This document shows positions 15,101-23,899 of a DNA stretch of 64,000 nucleotides, in pieces; the stretch's first letter is position 1, and every line of letters begins with the position of its first letter. The notes below the pieces were generated by a model. That model did no database searches. It saw only the letters and a program-made list of their open reading frames with translations, and was not told the origin of the DNA. The position numbers and the translations under genes are program-made. Source of the DNA: Lingula anatina (taxonomy: Eukaryota; Brachiopoda; Lingulata; Lingulida; Lingulidae); the NCBI RefSeq assembly GCF_001039355.2, contig NW_019774602.1, forward strand, positions 24,535-88,534, in the 5' to 3' direction.

Positions 15101-17715
15101 CTTGTATGACACTTAAAGAGTTCATGGGAGTTTTTAATGGAGTCTGTTGTATAATCCATGTAATGCAAGATAATTTTTGAATTGGTATCAAATATTTTTT
15201 TGCTTGAATAATTATACTCAAATTTGACCGTAGGTGTTTTTCAGGACCTATTCAGATTCTACATATACTTATTTTTATTCATGAAAAATTAGCCCTTCTA
15301 CTGTGTATTGGCATTGATGAATATTCCACTGTCCTGCACATTCTTTCCTGTCACTTTCACTTCACATTTTTATTTCAATTCACATATTTCACTGAAGGCT
15401 GAGCACAGTACACTGTTGGGAGAAAAGAACTCACTTGAGGATAGGTGTCACCACTTGCAACAAGAGCTTGTGAGTCTCAGAAATAAACTGACTTCCACTT
15501 CAGCAGCCCAGGTTAGTGCACTTATGTTTGTGTAAATAATAGATGTAGAATGTCTCTTTCCTACTTAACTTTCCTACTGTAACATTTTATAGATGTATAC
15601 ACACTCTTTATTATATATAACAGTCTTGCTAAATTTTATTTCAAATATGCCTTCTACTAACCAAACTTGTGATCAGATATTCATTTGTACGATGTGAAAA
15701 TAATTTATTGCTGTTGTGAAACACATTGGCAATTGTACTTTGTAATGAAATTTTTTTTCTTCTTTTTTTCTGAGTAACTAATACTAATCATTGAAAGTTA
15801 TATTTTCCTGATGATTTATATTTGTTAATGCCCTTGTGATGGAAAATGTGCCTTTTACCTTGAAATTCTTAGCCACTAACCCATTGCATGTACTAACATT
15901 TTGCTTAAAGGCTAAGTGTGAGATACTCTCCACTGAGAAACAGGCTTTAGAAAATAGACTGAAGGAATTGCAGCACCAAGTAACACTTGACCAGCTCAAA
16001 TCTATGGAAACTGATAAAATTAAGGTACTCTTTAGTCACTTTGATTTTTGAATTTTGCAAGGAGGTGGAAGTGATCAGATAGTATTTGTGCCAAGAAAAC
16101 ACAATACCAGCATTGTTATGCCACTCAGATTTGACATCTGAGCTTCATTTGGAATAAATTGCTAGATTTAAGAATAGCCGAATGTTTCATGTGTCATAAC
16201 TATTTGATTTTTTTTCCTCAGGAAAGAATGGAAAACTGGGAAAATGAACGCAATATTTTGAAGGGACAGCTGCAACAAGCTAATGATCAGGTGTGTAACA
16301 AAATTGTTTTCAGGATGTGATAAAACTTCTTTTGCAAAGTCTTTTTCTTTAAGTTTAACTCATAAGACCATGCTATATCTCAATCAGATATTTGAAGAAT
16401 TACTCAGTCTGCATCTCTAAGGGAACAGACAACATTTGTTTCTAAAAAAATGACAACTTTAAGGTTGTCGGAAAAACATGCATTTTTTGTGATAAATGAT
16501 TCAGAATATATTTTTACATTTGTACTGTGTTTTTTAAGCTCCTGGAAGCCAACACCAGTCTCTCGATTGCCGAATCTCAGCACATCCGGGAGATTCAGGA
16601 TCTTAAGGATCAGGCAGAGAATATGGTGAATACTGGCATGTACAATGACCAGAAATTACAGCTGGTGGGGGCAGAGAAGAAAATCAGGGAGTTGGAACAG
16701 GCACTTGAGATGAGAGTGACAGAGGGGAACAAGATACTTCTAGGTACAGAGTTAAAAAATGAAATTGAAAAAATGTAGAAAATAATAAAATTTGTCTTTC
16801 TCATGGTTTGCGTATTTTTGCAGTTTTGTTCTTCTTTAGGCGCTGGCAATATAGATCAGTGCAGGTATATAGTGTACAAATCCACAAATGTGGACATTTT
16901 AGTTAGTGCAAGATCTTTGAAGATGCACTTTAAGGTTAATTTATATTACATAATTTTTGTGGGTGGTCCACAAATGTATATTTTCTCTTCTGTTGCATAA
17001 AAAAAAGGTTGTAAACCATGATGATTGATTGATTTCATTTATTTCTTGCCAGACTCACAATCAAGTCATAAGCGTGCCTTGAGAGAGACAGAGGAGGAAA
17101 AGGAAAACACTGCCAGGAAACTAAAACAAACAACATCTCTCCTTGAAGAGCAAATACTGAAATATAAAGATCAGGTAGGCAAAAGTTCAAGAAAATGTTT
17201 TAATCTTGACCACAAAGACACAATGCAGTCAGGTGTTTAACAGATATTTAACTCTCAAATAATTGTAGGAAGATTTTATCTAATTCTAATCCTAATCTAA
17301 AATAAAATGAGGGAAATGTCGCGATTAGGTAATTATCAGTGGTTATCAAAATATCATTTGTCTACTGACAATGGGAAGAAATTATCTAAATCTAATCTGA
17401 ATCCAAACTTTTAGGGGGAGGGGTTAAAATTAAATGCATCCTACACACTACCATTATATCTTAATATCTCATACGTAGTTCAAGCCATATTATTTCTGAT
17501 ACCACATCATCATTTTTTCTGTTCAGTGTGAGAAGACGGCCAGGGCAGGGATGTTGGTAAAGGATCTGTATGTGGAAAATGCACAGCTCATGAAGGCATT
17601 GCAGATAACAGAGGAAAGACAGAAGAAATCAGAAAAACTGTGTTATAAATGGGAAGAAAAATATGTAGCTCTTCAAAGGGTTGTAAATAAAATTGTTCCA
17701 GCAGCATTAGGATAG
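145..17715 (+). CDS. NIN: Ninein / ninein-like protein (NIN/NINL family), 3' 27 coding exons, 5' end missing
   Basis: Centrosomal protein of the ninein family; relatives anchor microtubule minus ends at the mother centriole and recruit gamma-tubulin or dynein. Exons: 145-256, 680-852, 1175-1271, 5064-5224, 5589-5854, 6202-6274, 7270-7412, 7787-7927, 8136-8310, 8527-8643, 8932-9024, 9595-9778, 10114-10215, 10446-10803, 11020-11131, 11520-11702, 12264-12426, 12805-13067, 13455-13649, 14227-14406, 14833-14946, 15398-15511, 15911-16024, 16222-16290, 16539-16743, 17053-17174, 17527-17715. They sum to 4218 nt, open throughout: 1405 aa plus stop. Family evidence is the motif KYVKGSKKYGRRS in exon 2, EF-hands in exons 4-5, about 1000 residues of charged coiled coil, and the C-terminal VKDLYVENAQL...KALQITE block, nearly as in human NIN. 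The ending PAALG recalls NINL. Total length is near NINL and well short of long NIN, so this is probably the unduplicated invertebrate gene. Weak sites: donor at 13067 (GTTGTT) and acceptor at 8135 (poor pyrimidine tract). Confidence 0.93.
1272..5063 (+). other. Large intron of the ninein gene (3.8 kb)
   Basis: Donor GTAAGT at 1272 and acceptor TTCCAG ending at 5063. It holds CAT and AAT microsatellites (about 1397-1410 and 2120-2132), the foldback repeat at 2250-2422, and a minus-strand open frame of 148 codons at 4017-4463 that I cannot assign. No exon-like segment that keeps the ninein frame was seen. Confidence 0.75.
2250..2422. repeat. Foldback (inverted-repeat) element in ninein intron
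   Basis: Two arms of about 60 bp face each other. The left arm (about 2250-2312) reads CTAACTCTACAGGGACTCAA... and ends AGAGATTAACACGACTCCTC. The right arm (about 2360-2422) is its imperfect reverse complement, starting GAGGAGTCATGTTAATCTCT. The GATC..TCTAACTC edge also appears at 25850 and 36150, suggesting a dispersed non-autonomous DNA transposon family. Confidence 0.65.
5064..5854 (+). other. EF-hand exons 4 and 5 of the ninein gene
   Basis: Exon 4 (5064-5224) encodes a degenerate EF-hand (ELGVGQMGSLSIHEL), whose loop lacks the usual acidic ligands. Exon 5 (5589-5854) encodes a canonical 12-residue calcium loop, DVDQDGQVSFDE, with D at 1, 3 and 5, G at 6, hydrophobic at 8 and E at 12 (visible residues 191-202). 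In human ninein this second loop is degenerate, so calcium binding may be kept here. Exon 5 continues into a Ser-rich linker and ends in phase 2, joining exon 6 to give a third EF-like block (LGIKNTTDILQ / HLEFDTHSKIHLAEL). Confidence 0.85.
6397..6600. repeat. Composite dispersed repeat with a single N in a ninein intron
   Basis: 6397-6491 matches the reverse complement of about 20456-20548 (shared blocks include ACAGACACAGATGT and ACCGATAACACG). 6493-6600 matches the repeat split by the insertion at 20842 (GAAATTTTCAGGAACTGTCA, then GAAGTGGGCCAA, later CTTGGC..GTCTGC and GAGTGCTTT.CTAG). The unknown base at 6492 lies exactly where the two pieces meet. The second piece supplies the uninterrupted version of the site occupied at 20842-21509. 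Confidence 0.75.
14833..16024 (+). other. Three consecutive 114-bp phase-0 coiled-coil exons in ninein
   Basis: Exons 14833-14946, 15398-15511 and 15911-16024 are each exactly 114 bp (38 codons), start and end in phase 0, begin with GCT (Ala) after an AAG acceptor, and share identical residues at seven positions: A1, L6, E9, K10, L13, L20 and Q21. This fits serial tandem duplication of one exon that lengthens the coiled coil. The shared residues are partly those any heptad coil would favour, but equal length, phase and register argue against chance. Confidence 0.8.
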
Positions 17716-17980
17716 ATTTGTAGTGTAATACACAAGAAAGTAATAAGGTAGTGGTATTTTTTAAAGATTTCGTCTTTTCTATTGAAAACAATATATTTGG
17801 TAATTATATCTACTAGTACATGTTTTTATATTCGTATCTTTAATTTTTAAATTTTGACTTAAGGCAGTGGTAATCTATTTATTTAAAAGAGAATGTAGTA
17901 CAGATAAACTGTTAAAATTAAAACCTGGAAAGTGTTTGAAAGTGAAGTAAAACAGCAATTAATTAATTTTTAGCATTGTT

Positions 17981-17986
17981 AATAAA
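17981..17986 (+). terminator. Candidate polyadenylation signal for ninein
   Basis: First AATAAA after the ninein stop codon at 17713-17715, which gives a 3' UTR of roughly 290 nt. The hexamer is common in AT-rich DNA, so it is only a candidate. Confidence 0.4.
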
Positions 17987-19374
17987 ATCCATCTGACACT
18001 AGCAAAAATAATTTTGTTACACTTTTCAAAAATGCAAATAATAATAATAACTTGAATAGGGGCCTACTGTCATTGTTTATAACATAAAAAACATAGGCCC
18101 CTAGTGAAATAATTTGAATGAATGTCATGTTTTTAATTAGTTACTGTGTGGCTGTGAACATATCCAGAAGATGTATTTTTACATCCCAGAAAAAGACATC
18201 ACAATTTTTATTTCAGTCTTTTAAAGTTCATTTTCAATTACATACAACTTATTTTTTAAAACTTTCTCTAAATCACATTATTAAAAGATAGACAAAGATG
18301 GATAAGCTTGATGAAACAGCAAACGCGTCATAACTTATGTTAGTTTTCTGTTTTGACTGTCATTAAGCAATTGAAGTTGTGCAATCAAGCAAGCAAACAT
18401 GCCATGGGTAGATGTCAACAGATAAAGGAGTCGTGTAAAAAGTTATTTTGGCTATGTATACACTGTATGCATGTAAGTTTTTTTTTTCAATGTAGTTTTC
18501 CTTAAATTTCTATTAAATTTTGCAAAAGTAATGTTTCTTGCATCTTATCATTCAATAGTAACTATGGGTGTAGCTCTCTGAGCATTGTATATAATGGCTT
18601 GAAAACTTGAAAAGTGCAGCTCATCATGAAAAGTAGGTCAAGGGACAACTTCAAGGTCACAGTTAGATTGTAGTATATATGACTTCCAAGTTGAAACGGA
18701 AGTATGGGTGTATCTCTGCTAATTTTGTGCTTTTTGATGAAAACGAAAAAAAAATTTAGACCCGTTTGACCTTGAAATAAAGGTCAAAAGTAAAATTCAC
18801 GGACATATTTAAAATTTCCACATATGACTTTCCTTCAGCCTTGTTTACTTATTTTTCCCATAATACCTTTGGTTTGGGAGATATTAAGCACTTAATTTTG
18901 AAAATTTCACACAGGGTGCATTGCAACGAGTGCTACACCTAGACACATGCACTGGCAAACTCCAAAATTTATGTGAATCAAGTTGGGACTATATGTTACC
19001 TAAATCCAAGAGATTTGTACGAAGGCTCTTGTAGTCTAGGAGCAGAAGCAGTAACGGTGACATGGCTGCAGAGCCAGCAGATGCATCAGATATGCTGGAT
19101 GCACGTGTTTACGCTGGTGCATGGTACAATAATGACCAGACCCAGTCCCTAAACAACATGTAAAAATAATCCCAATGCATGATTTTCCAATAACATTTAA
19201 CGCTCCAGCAGGCCCATAGCCAGCAATTTTAAAAGGCATGTTCTTCTCTTAAAAAAATAGACCTTTTACCTGGAAACCATTGTGTAACTGATGCAATAAT
19301 TCATTATGTTTAACTGCACAGTCAACATCAAATTTTAATTATACACAACAGGTAATACCGATACAGTAAAAGCA

Positions 19375-19895
19375 GTGCCCAAAATAGGGTTTTCTCCCAT
19401 TTTGATGCAATATTACATAAAGCTTAACAGCAAAATGACCATAAATTTTTTATGGTAATATAAAAGTATAATGGATATTCAGGAAATGTGACCTGCAATG
19501 GAAGGTCTTCAATCCAAGCCAATGGAAGTTCAAAGTCACACCTTGAAACTGTCGTTAAGTGAAAATTACAGTTTCACAAAAAAAAAAGTGTATAACTTCC
19601 AGAAAATAAAACTAATGAGACAGATTTTCCAACTGAAGCTGTATTTCAGTCCTATGTTTATTTCCTGTAAGTGTGAGAGAGAATAATAAGTGACACGGTT
19701 TTCCTTTAACAGTGACTGTGGAGGCAGTGCTGAAAATAGGGTTTGCTTCAATTTTGATGCAATATTACACAATGCTTTTAGCATAATGACCATTAATTTT
19801 TAATCATAAATGTATTATGGATATTCAGAAAAGGTGAGTAGCAAAAGTCTTTAAGCCCATAGTAGAGTTCAGAGTCACACCTTGAAAATCCCAAA
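19375..19895. repeat. Two tandem degenerate units (~350 bp period) of a dispersed repeat family
   Basis: Blocks starting about 19375 and about 19725 share, in order: AAAATAGGGTTT, TTTGATGCAATATTACA, AATGACCAT.AATTTTT, ATGGATATTCAG, GGTCTT or AGTCTTTAAGCC, and AGTCACACCTTGAAA. The same ordered blocks recur 35 kb away at about 54590-55205. Extended tandem arrangement suggests satellite-like or transposon-internal repeats. Confidence 0.7.
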
Positions 19896-20263
19896 ATGTA
19901 AACAAGAGATAACTGTACTAAGTTTATTTTCATTTTAAAAACCTTTTTTACATTAAACAAAATGATCAATTTACTGTCATTTTTAAATGATCAACTGAGA
20001 AAAGTATTGTCAAAGGACAAACATCAATAGGACAATTTCATATGTCCAACCTGCTCCATTCTGAGATTCTTAACTTAGTGAATGATTGAATCTGACGGCG
20101 TTGCATATATATATATATGCTGAAAAATTTGGTGAAAAAATGAAAAAAAAATAACTTTCAAAAAAATGGCCCGGTCATGCTGATTTTTGAATTTGACCTG
20201 CGTATTATGAATATTCATTAGTTCTGTGAGTTTCAAGCCAAAAAGTAAAATGGTTTTCTACTT

Positions 20264-20437
20264 GGGGCCGTAGCGATAGTCCGAAGGTTCAATAGTCGGA
20301 AGGTTCATTGGTCCGAATGTTCAATATAGAACCTTCGGACCAATGAACCCTTGATTAAAAAATCAATAAAAATGTTACCACTTTTCGGACCAATGAACCT
20401 TCGGACCAATGAACCTTCGGACTATCGAGATGCCCCC
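20264..20437. mobile_element. 174-bp MITE with 8-bp target duplication and internal tandem iterations
   Basis: Perfect 8-bp direct repeats TTCTACTT at 20256-20263 and 20438-20445 flank the element. The 27-bp terminal inverted repeats begin GGGGCCGTAGCGATAGTCCG and, on the other strand, GGGGGCATCTCGATAGTCCG (four mismatches). The interior is mostly repeats of a 17-bp unit (AACCTTCGGACCAATGA) in both orientations, so most of the element can fold on itself. An 8-bp duplication is usual for hAT-type transposases; no coding capacity. Confidence 0.85.
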
Positions 20438-20449
20438 TTCTACTTAACG

Positions 20450-21660
20450 TGTTATCGGTGAAAGTGCACAGCAATGATGGTGACGACAGCAACAACAGAC
20501 GCAGGTGATGGTTATATGTTCAGAAACATCTGTGTCTGTACATAAGGAGTGTCACTTGCCGACATGGCAGCCTGCATGACGATATAATGTCTTGCCGATT
20601 TGTTGAGTTATATCAACAATAATAATCACCTAGTATTAAAGTTTGCTTTTATATCACCCTACTTTGTTGGCAATGACCATGCATTTCTCTTATGTAATTG
20701 CAACTGGACTTGTTTATTTACCTCAGTCAAGGAGGTTGTTTTTGCCCCTCTTTGTCTGTCTGTCTGTCTGTCTGTCATCAACATAACTCAAAAAGTTATG
20801 GACCGATTTTGATGAAATTTTCAGGAACTGTCAGAAGTGGGCACCCTGAGCTTCAGAGCTAACTTGACACTAACCTCTTCACTGTAGCCTATCTTCATCG
20901 TGTCAAGTAACCTCTGACCAGATTCGATTGCCTCCGCCGCCCGCCAATCAAATTTAAAAGCCCGCACTCAATGACTCATTAAACGATCTAGCCAATGAAC
21001 GCGAACGAGTCAAAGCGCGCTTTGTTCAAATCCGGACCAATCAAAGATAAGGCTGAATATCAGTGTCTTGCCGTAACCTGTGGGCAGCACGCAAATAACA
21101 TCGTCTCTCAGTAGATAATGATGCAGGGCCTCAAACTGCTAGACCCTATGGTTTCAATTCCGATTTACTCATATTTTGCAAAGAATCAAGAGATAACTTA
21201 ACACATTCTTTTTCGTAGTCACTCGCCTTGCTTTCTTTGTGTACGGTAATACACTCGGAACTACTCGGATGTCTCCGCACTCGACAATAACTTTGTTGTT
21301 AGTATGGAGCTTGCGGAATCAGCCGAGGATTGCCGATTGACGGTCAACCAATCAGCGTTTTCACCAAACTTTGGTGAAAAATTTTGAAACATGGATTTGA
21401 TTGGCTTATATAAACTAGGTCAAACTATTTTCGTCAGAGGTTACTTGACACGATGAAGATAGGCTACAGTGAATAGGTTAGTGTCAAGTTAGCTCTGAAG
21501 CTCAGGGTGGAAGTGGGCCAAGGAACAGATGATTAGTTTTTGGTGGTGATACGGATCAATAATCAATCAATAATCCAAAATATCGAAAATTAAGGGGTGA
21601 AACGGCATTGACTTTGCTGCCTTGGCGGTCTGCTCTCTCTGAGTGCTTTCCTAGTTTTAA
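20450..21660. repeat. Host repeat interrupted by a MITE
   Basis: Starts with the block shared with 6397-6491, followed by (TGTC)n at about 20753-20776, then ACCGATTTTGATGAAATTTT and GGAACTGTCAGAAGTGGG. After the insertion it resumes at AAGTGGGCCAAGGAACAG and ends with CTTGGCGGTCTGC and GAGTGCTTTCCTAG near 21655. Its ending resembles a repeat that I recall from several animal genomes, but I cannot name the family. Confidence 0.7.
20842..21509. mobile_element. 668-bp hAT-like non-autonomous element with 77-bp terminal inverted repeats
   Basis: Flanked by perfect 8-bp direct repeats GAAGTGGG (20834-20841 and 21510-21517). Terminal inverted repeats run 20842-20918 and 21433-21509, beginning CACCCTGAGCTTCAGAGCTA. 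They differ at a single position over 77 bp, which implies recent activity. The centre has no transposase-like frame. The 8-bp duplication and CA..TG ends fit the hAT superfamily. The related repeat at 6500-6600 shows the unoccupied sequence, which supports precise insertion. Confidence 0.92.
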
Positions 21661-21710
21661 AGTGTATTGCGTTGTCCCAGATAACATGCCAGCAGTTGGC
21701 CACCGGTGGA

Positions 21711-21718
21711 TATAAAAA
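21711..21718 (+). promoter_or_regulatory. Candidate TATA box of the TRAF3-like gene
   Basis: TATAAAAA lies about 50 bp after the end of the repeat nest, where base composition rises in GC. A donor-type CAG|GTAAGC at 22009/22010 lies 300 bp downstream, and the next gene on this strand is TRAF3. No direct evidence of transcription. Confidence 0.4.
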
Positions 21719-21739
21719 CGGCAAACAGCTGCATTGCGC

Positions 21740-22009
21740 AATATATTATTCAGCGAAACCCCCTATATCCGGGGCTTTCTAAGAGTAAAAGAAAGTCCCG
21801 GCGATGAGCAACTGGAGAATTTCAAAGGGTGTGTATGAGATTATACTATTATATATATTTTCATCAGAGCAATCATACATCAGAACACTTCGAACGTCCG
21901 TGAGGATACCCCATTTGTTGCCTCAATTCCCCCCTCCAATAGATGAAGAGCGAAGAGCAGATTACTTTAAGGCGAGTTTAGTGTCGGCACACAGGATTAC
22001 TCGTAACAG
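21740..22009 (+). other. Possible 5' non-coding first exon of the TRAF3-like gene
   Basis: The interval begins about 30 bp after the TATA-like box and ends in a strong donor (AACAG|GTAAGC). It has a higher GC share than its surroundings and contains a short GC hairpin (CCCCTATATCCGGGG near 21761). The first TRAF3 coding exon starts with an acceptor at 27479, only 10 nt before its ATG, so at least one upstream 5' exon must exist. An open frame of 69 codons from ATG 21804 is present, but it matches nothing I know. Confidence 0.4.
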
Positions 22010-22515
22010 GTAAGCAAAGTCTACGTGAAATAACACAGAACCTCTTATTTTTTACATATACATTTTAAAAGTGTAAACAGTATATGAAAGATTCATTTCT
22101 TCACTTTTGGCGTGCAAGGAAAAGTGAGAATACATCAACCTGCATGATAATTTATCGTGTAGGATGTGTTTTTCAAAATGGGCGATACTTTGGGGGAATC
22201 CCCTTGGAAATTCCGTTGGAAATCCCTTTTCTAGTTATATTTTCTGAGCAATATACGTAATAGCTTCTGTATACTGCTTAAGAAGAAAGCAAGGAGTGTC
22301 CTTTTTGAAATTAAGAACTACTTATCCAGCAGTGTCCCTGAATTGCGCAAGACAACGCAATGCACTGGAAAAAGCCCGCCCAGTTGCAAATGAACAAAGG
22401 AAACAGTCATTCTCAACAAAACAGGGTGTTATAAAAGCAAAATATATTGTTAGGTAATTAATATTGTTGATGCCAAACAGTCACATGCCAACATGGCTGC
22501 CAACCTGACGATATA

Positions 22516-22957
22516 CAGGGGGTGGAAATGCGGTAATTTTGTAGTATACCCCCACCCCCACCCCGTAACTTTCTGTAACTTTCACTTTTCAAACATTTTT
22601 TTTACATTATCTTGTTCATCTATGTCAAAGCTGTTGAAATAAAGTGCTTTTGTAATTACCTGTGGTCTTTTTATTAGTTTTAATCACGGTAAATCCAGCC
22701 CATTGAAATACAATGTGAAAATCCGGTCCTACTAAACATAGAAATGGATAGAAATGGGTAGAAATGGATAGAAATGGACAGAAATGGACTGATATAGACC
22801 TCTAGGTAGGCATAGCAAACCTCTCTAGGATTGTATTTGAATTAGTAACGTTCCCACAATACATGGTTTTCTGTCTGTGCGTACATACCCTGAAAATGGT
22901 TAGCCTCGCTGATGAGAACAATGGATGTTTCTCACCCCTCTCTAGGATTACCCCTGT
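22516..22957. mobile_element. ~440-bp insertion with short CAGGGG...CCCCTG ends
   Basis: The element starts CAGGGGGTGG and ends TTACCCCTGT. It is flanked by GATATA at 22510-22515 and 22958-22963. Outside it the sequence (ACATGGCTGCC..CTGACGATATA, then AAGTCTTGCTGATTTGTT) joins up to match the uninterrupted repeat at about 20556-20615. It holds a 10-bp minisatellite and the motif CCTCTCTAGGATT twice. Exact edges are uncertain because the terminal repeats are short. Confidence 0.6.
22741..22790. repeat. 10-bp minisatellite
   Basis: Five consecutive near-identical units of GAAATGGATA, with small changes in the second, fourth and fifth units. Confidence 0.9.
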
Positions 22958-22999
22958 GATATACAAGTCTTGCTGATTTGTTTAGTTATGTTAACAATA

Positions 23000-23277
23000 T
23001 TAAAGGGATAATAACTCTTTGTATAAGATCTATATTTCACAATAAAAACATTGTGAATAACTCATAGAAATATAATATATTCTGTTTTACAACAAAAATG
23101 GCAGTTATAGCTATTATTCTGATATCTGAGCTTGTCTTTAGACCACGTGACCTCCATTGATGGCTATACTCTGTTAAAATCTCGTAAGTATGTATTAGTA
23201 AATATGGGAAAATTGTTGTTTACTCCAGGAAAATTCATTTTTTGGCAGAAACGAAGAGTTAATTATTATCCCTTTAA
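23000..23277. mobile_element. TTAA-flanked MITE (copy 1)
   Basis: The element lies between TTAA at 23000-23003 and TTAA at 23274-23277. Ends are AGGGATAATAACTCTT and, on the opposite strand, AGGGATAATAATTAACTCTT. It is about 75-85% similar to 40571-40914 but lacks that copy's internal segment. The TTAA target suggests mobilisation by a piggyBac-type transposase. The flanks rejoin to match 20585-20655, which lacks the element. Confidence 0.85.
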
Positions 23278-23899
23278 TTACCTAGTAATGTATTTCGCTT
23301 TTATGATATAGTTGAGAGAGATGCAATGTCATACAGATTGAGAACGGTGTAAATGAGTTTCATGATTCTGAAGATCTAGAAAACACTGTGGACAAATTTA
23401 GCTTTTAATTTTCAAGAGGGAGTATCACAACTTCCCGATAATGAGCTAGTGCAAGTGACAAGATAGAAAAATGAATAAAACTGAAACCACCTAGTACAGT
23501 GCTGTTCTTTTATACATTTGTGCATAATTTGAGTCTTTTTTTTATAAAACCTCAGCTCTCAATTCACCATTTTCCATTAAAAACATTTTAAAAAGTATTT
23601 GTAATAAGGATATTGTAATAAAAGTTGACATAGATGTGAGTTGAAACCACGTGATTGAGGTTTGATTTTGCAACCTGATTAAAATCTGATTTGCTTGTCA
23701 AAACTGCAGGGTAACTATCAAATCAACATACCCACTGAATGACCAGCAAACACAACAACCAAACACTTGTTCTCACAAAGAATCATAAAGGCAAAAATCT
23801 TCTAAATTGTGTGAAATTTGTGTAATGACACCAAACTTGTCTTAGTTATTTGCCACCATATCTTACAAATTTGGACAAATTGATCACACAATTTACAGT

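Larger units (their letters stand above)
17716..20263. other. Intergenic region with degenerate repeats, no gene seen
   Basis: Downstream of ninein. AT-rich and without exon-like reading frames. It contains a 9-bp GC-rich hairpin around 18057-18104 (AGGGGCCTA / TAGGCCCCT), several TCAAGGTCA-type motifs near 18640-18790, a transposon-edge-like AGGCCCATAGCCAGCAATTT around 19210-19231, and the roughly 350-bp repeat family described separately. Confidence 0.6.

Noticed and set aside
18057-18104. GC-rich hairpin downstream of ninein
   Set aside because: Only 9 bp of stem with a 28-nt loop; short inverted repeats like this are frequent in the window and there is no further support for a terminator or RNA.
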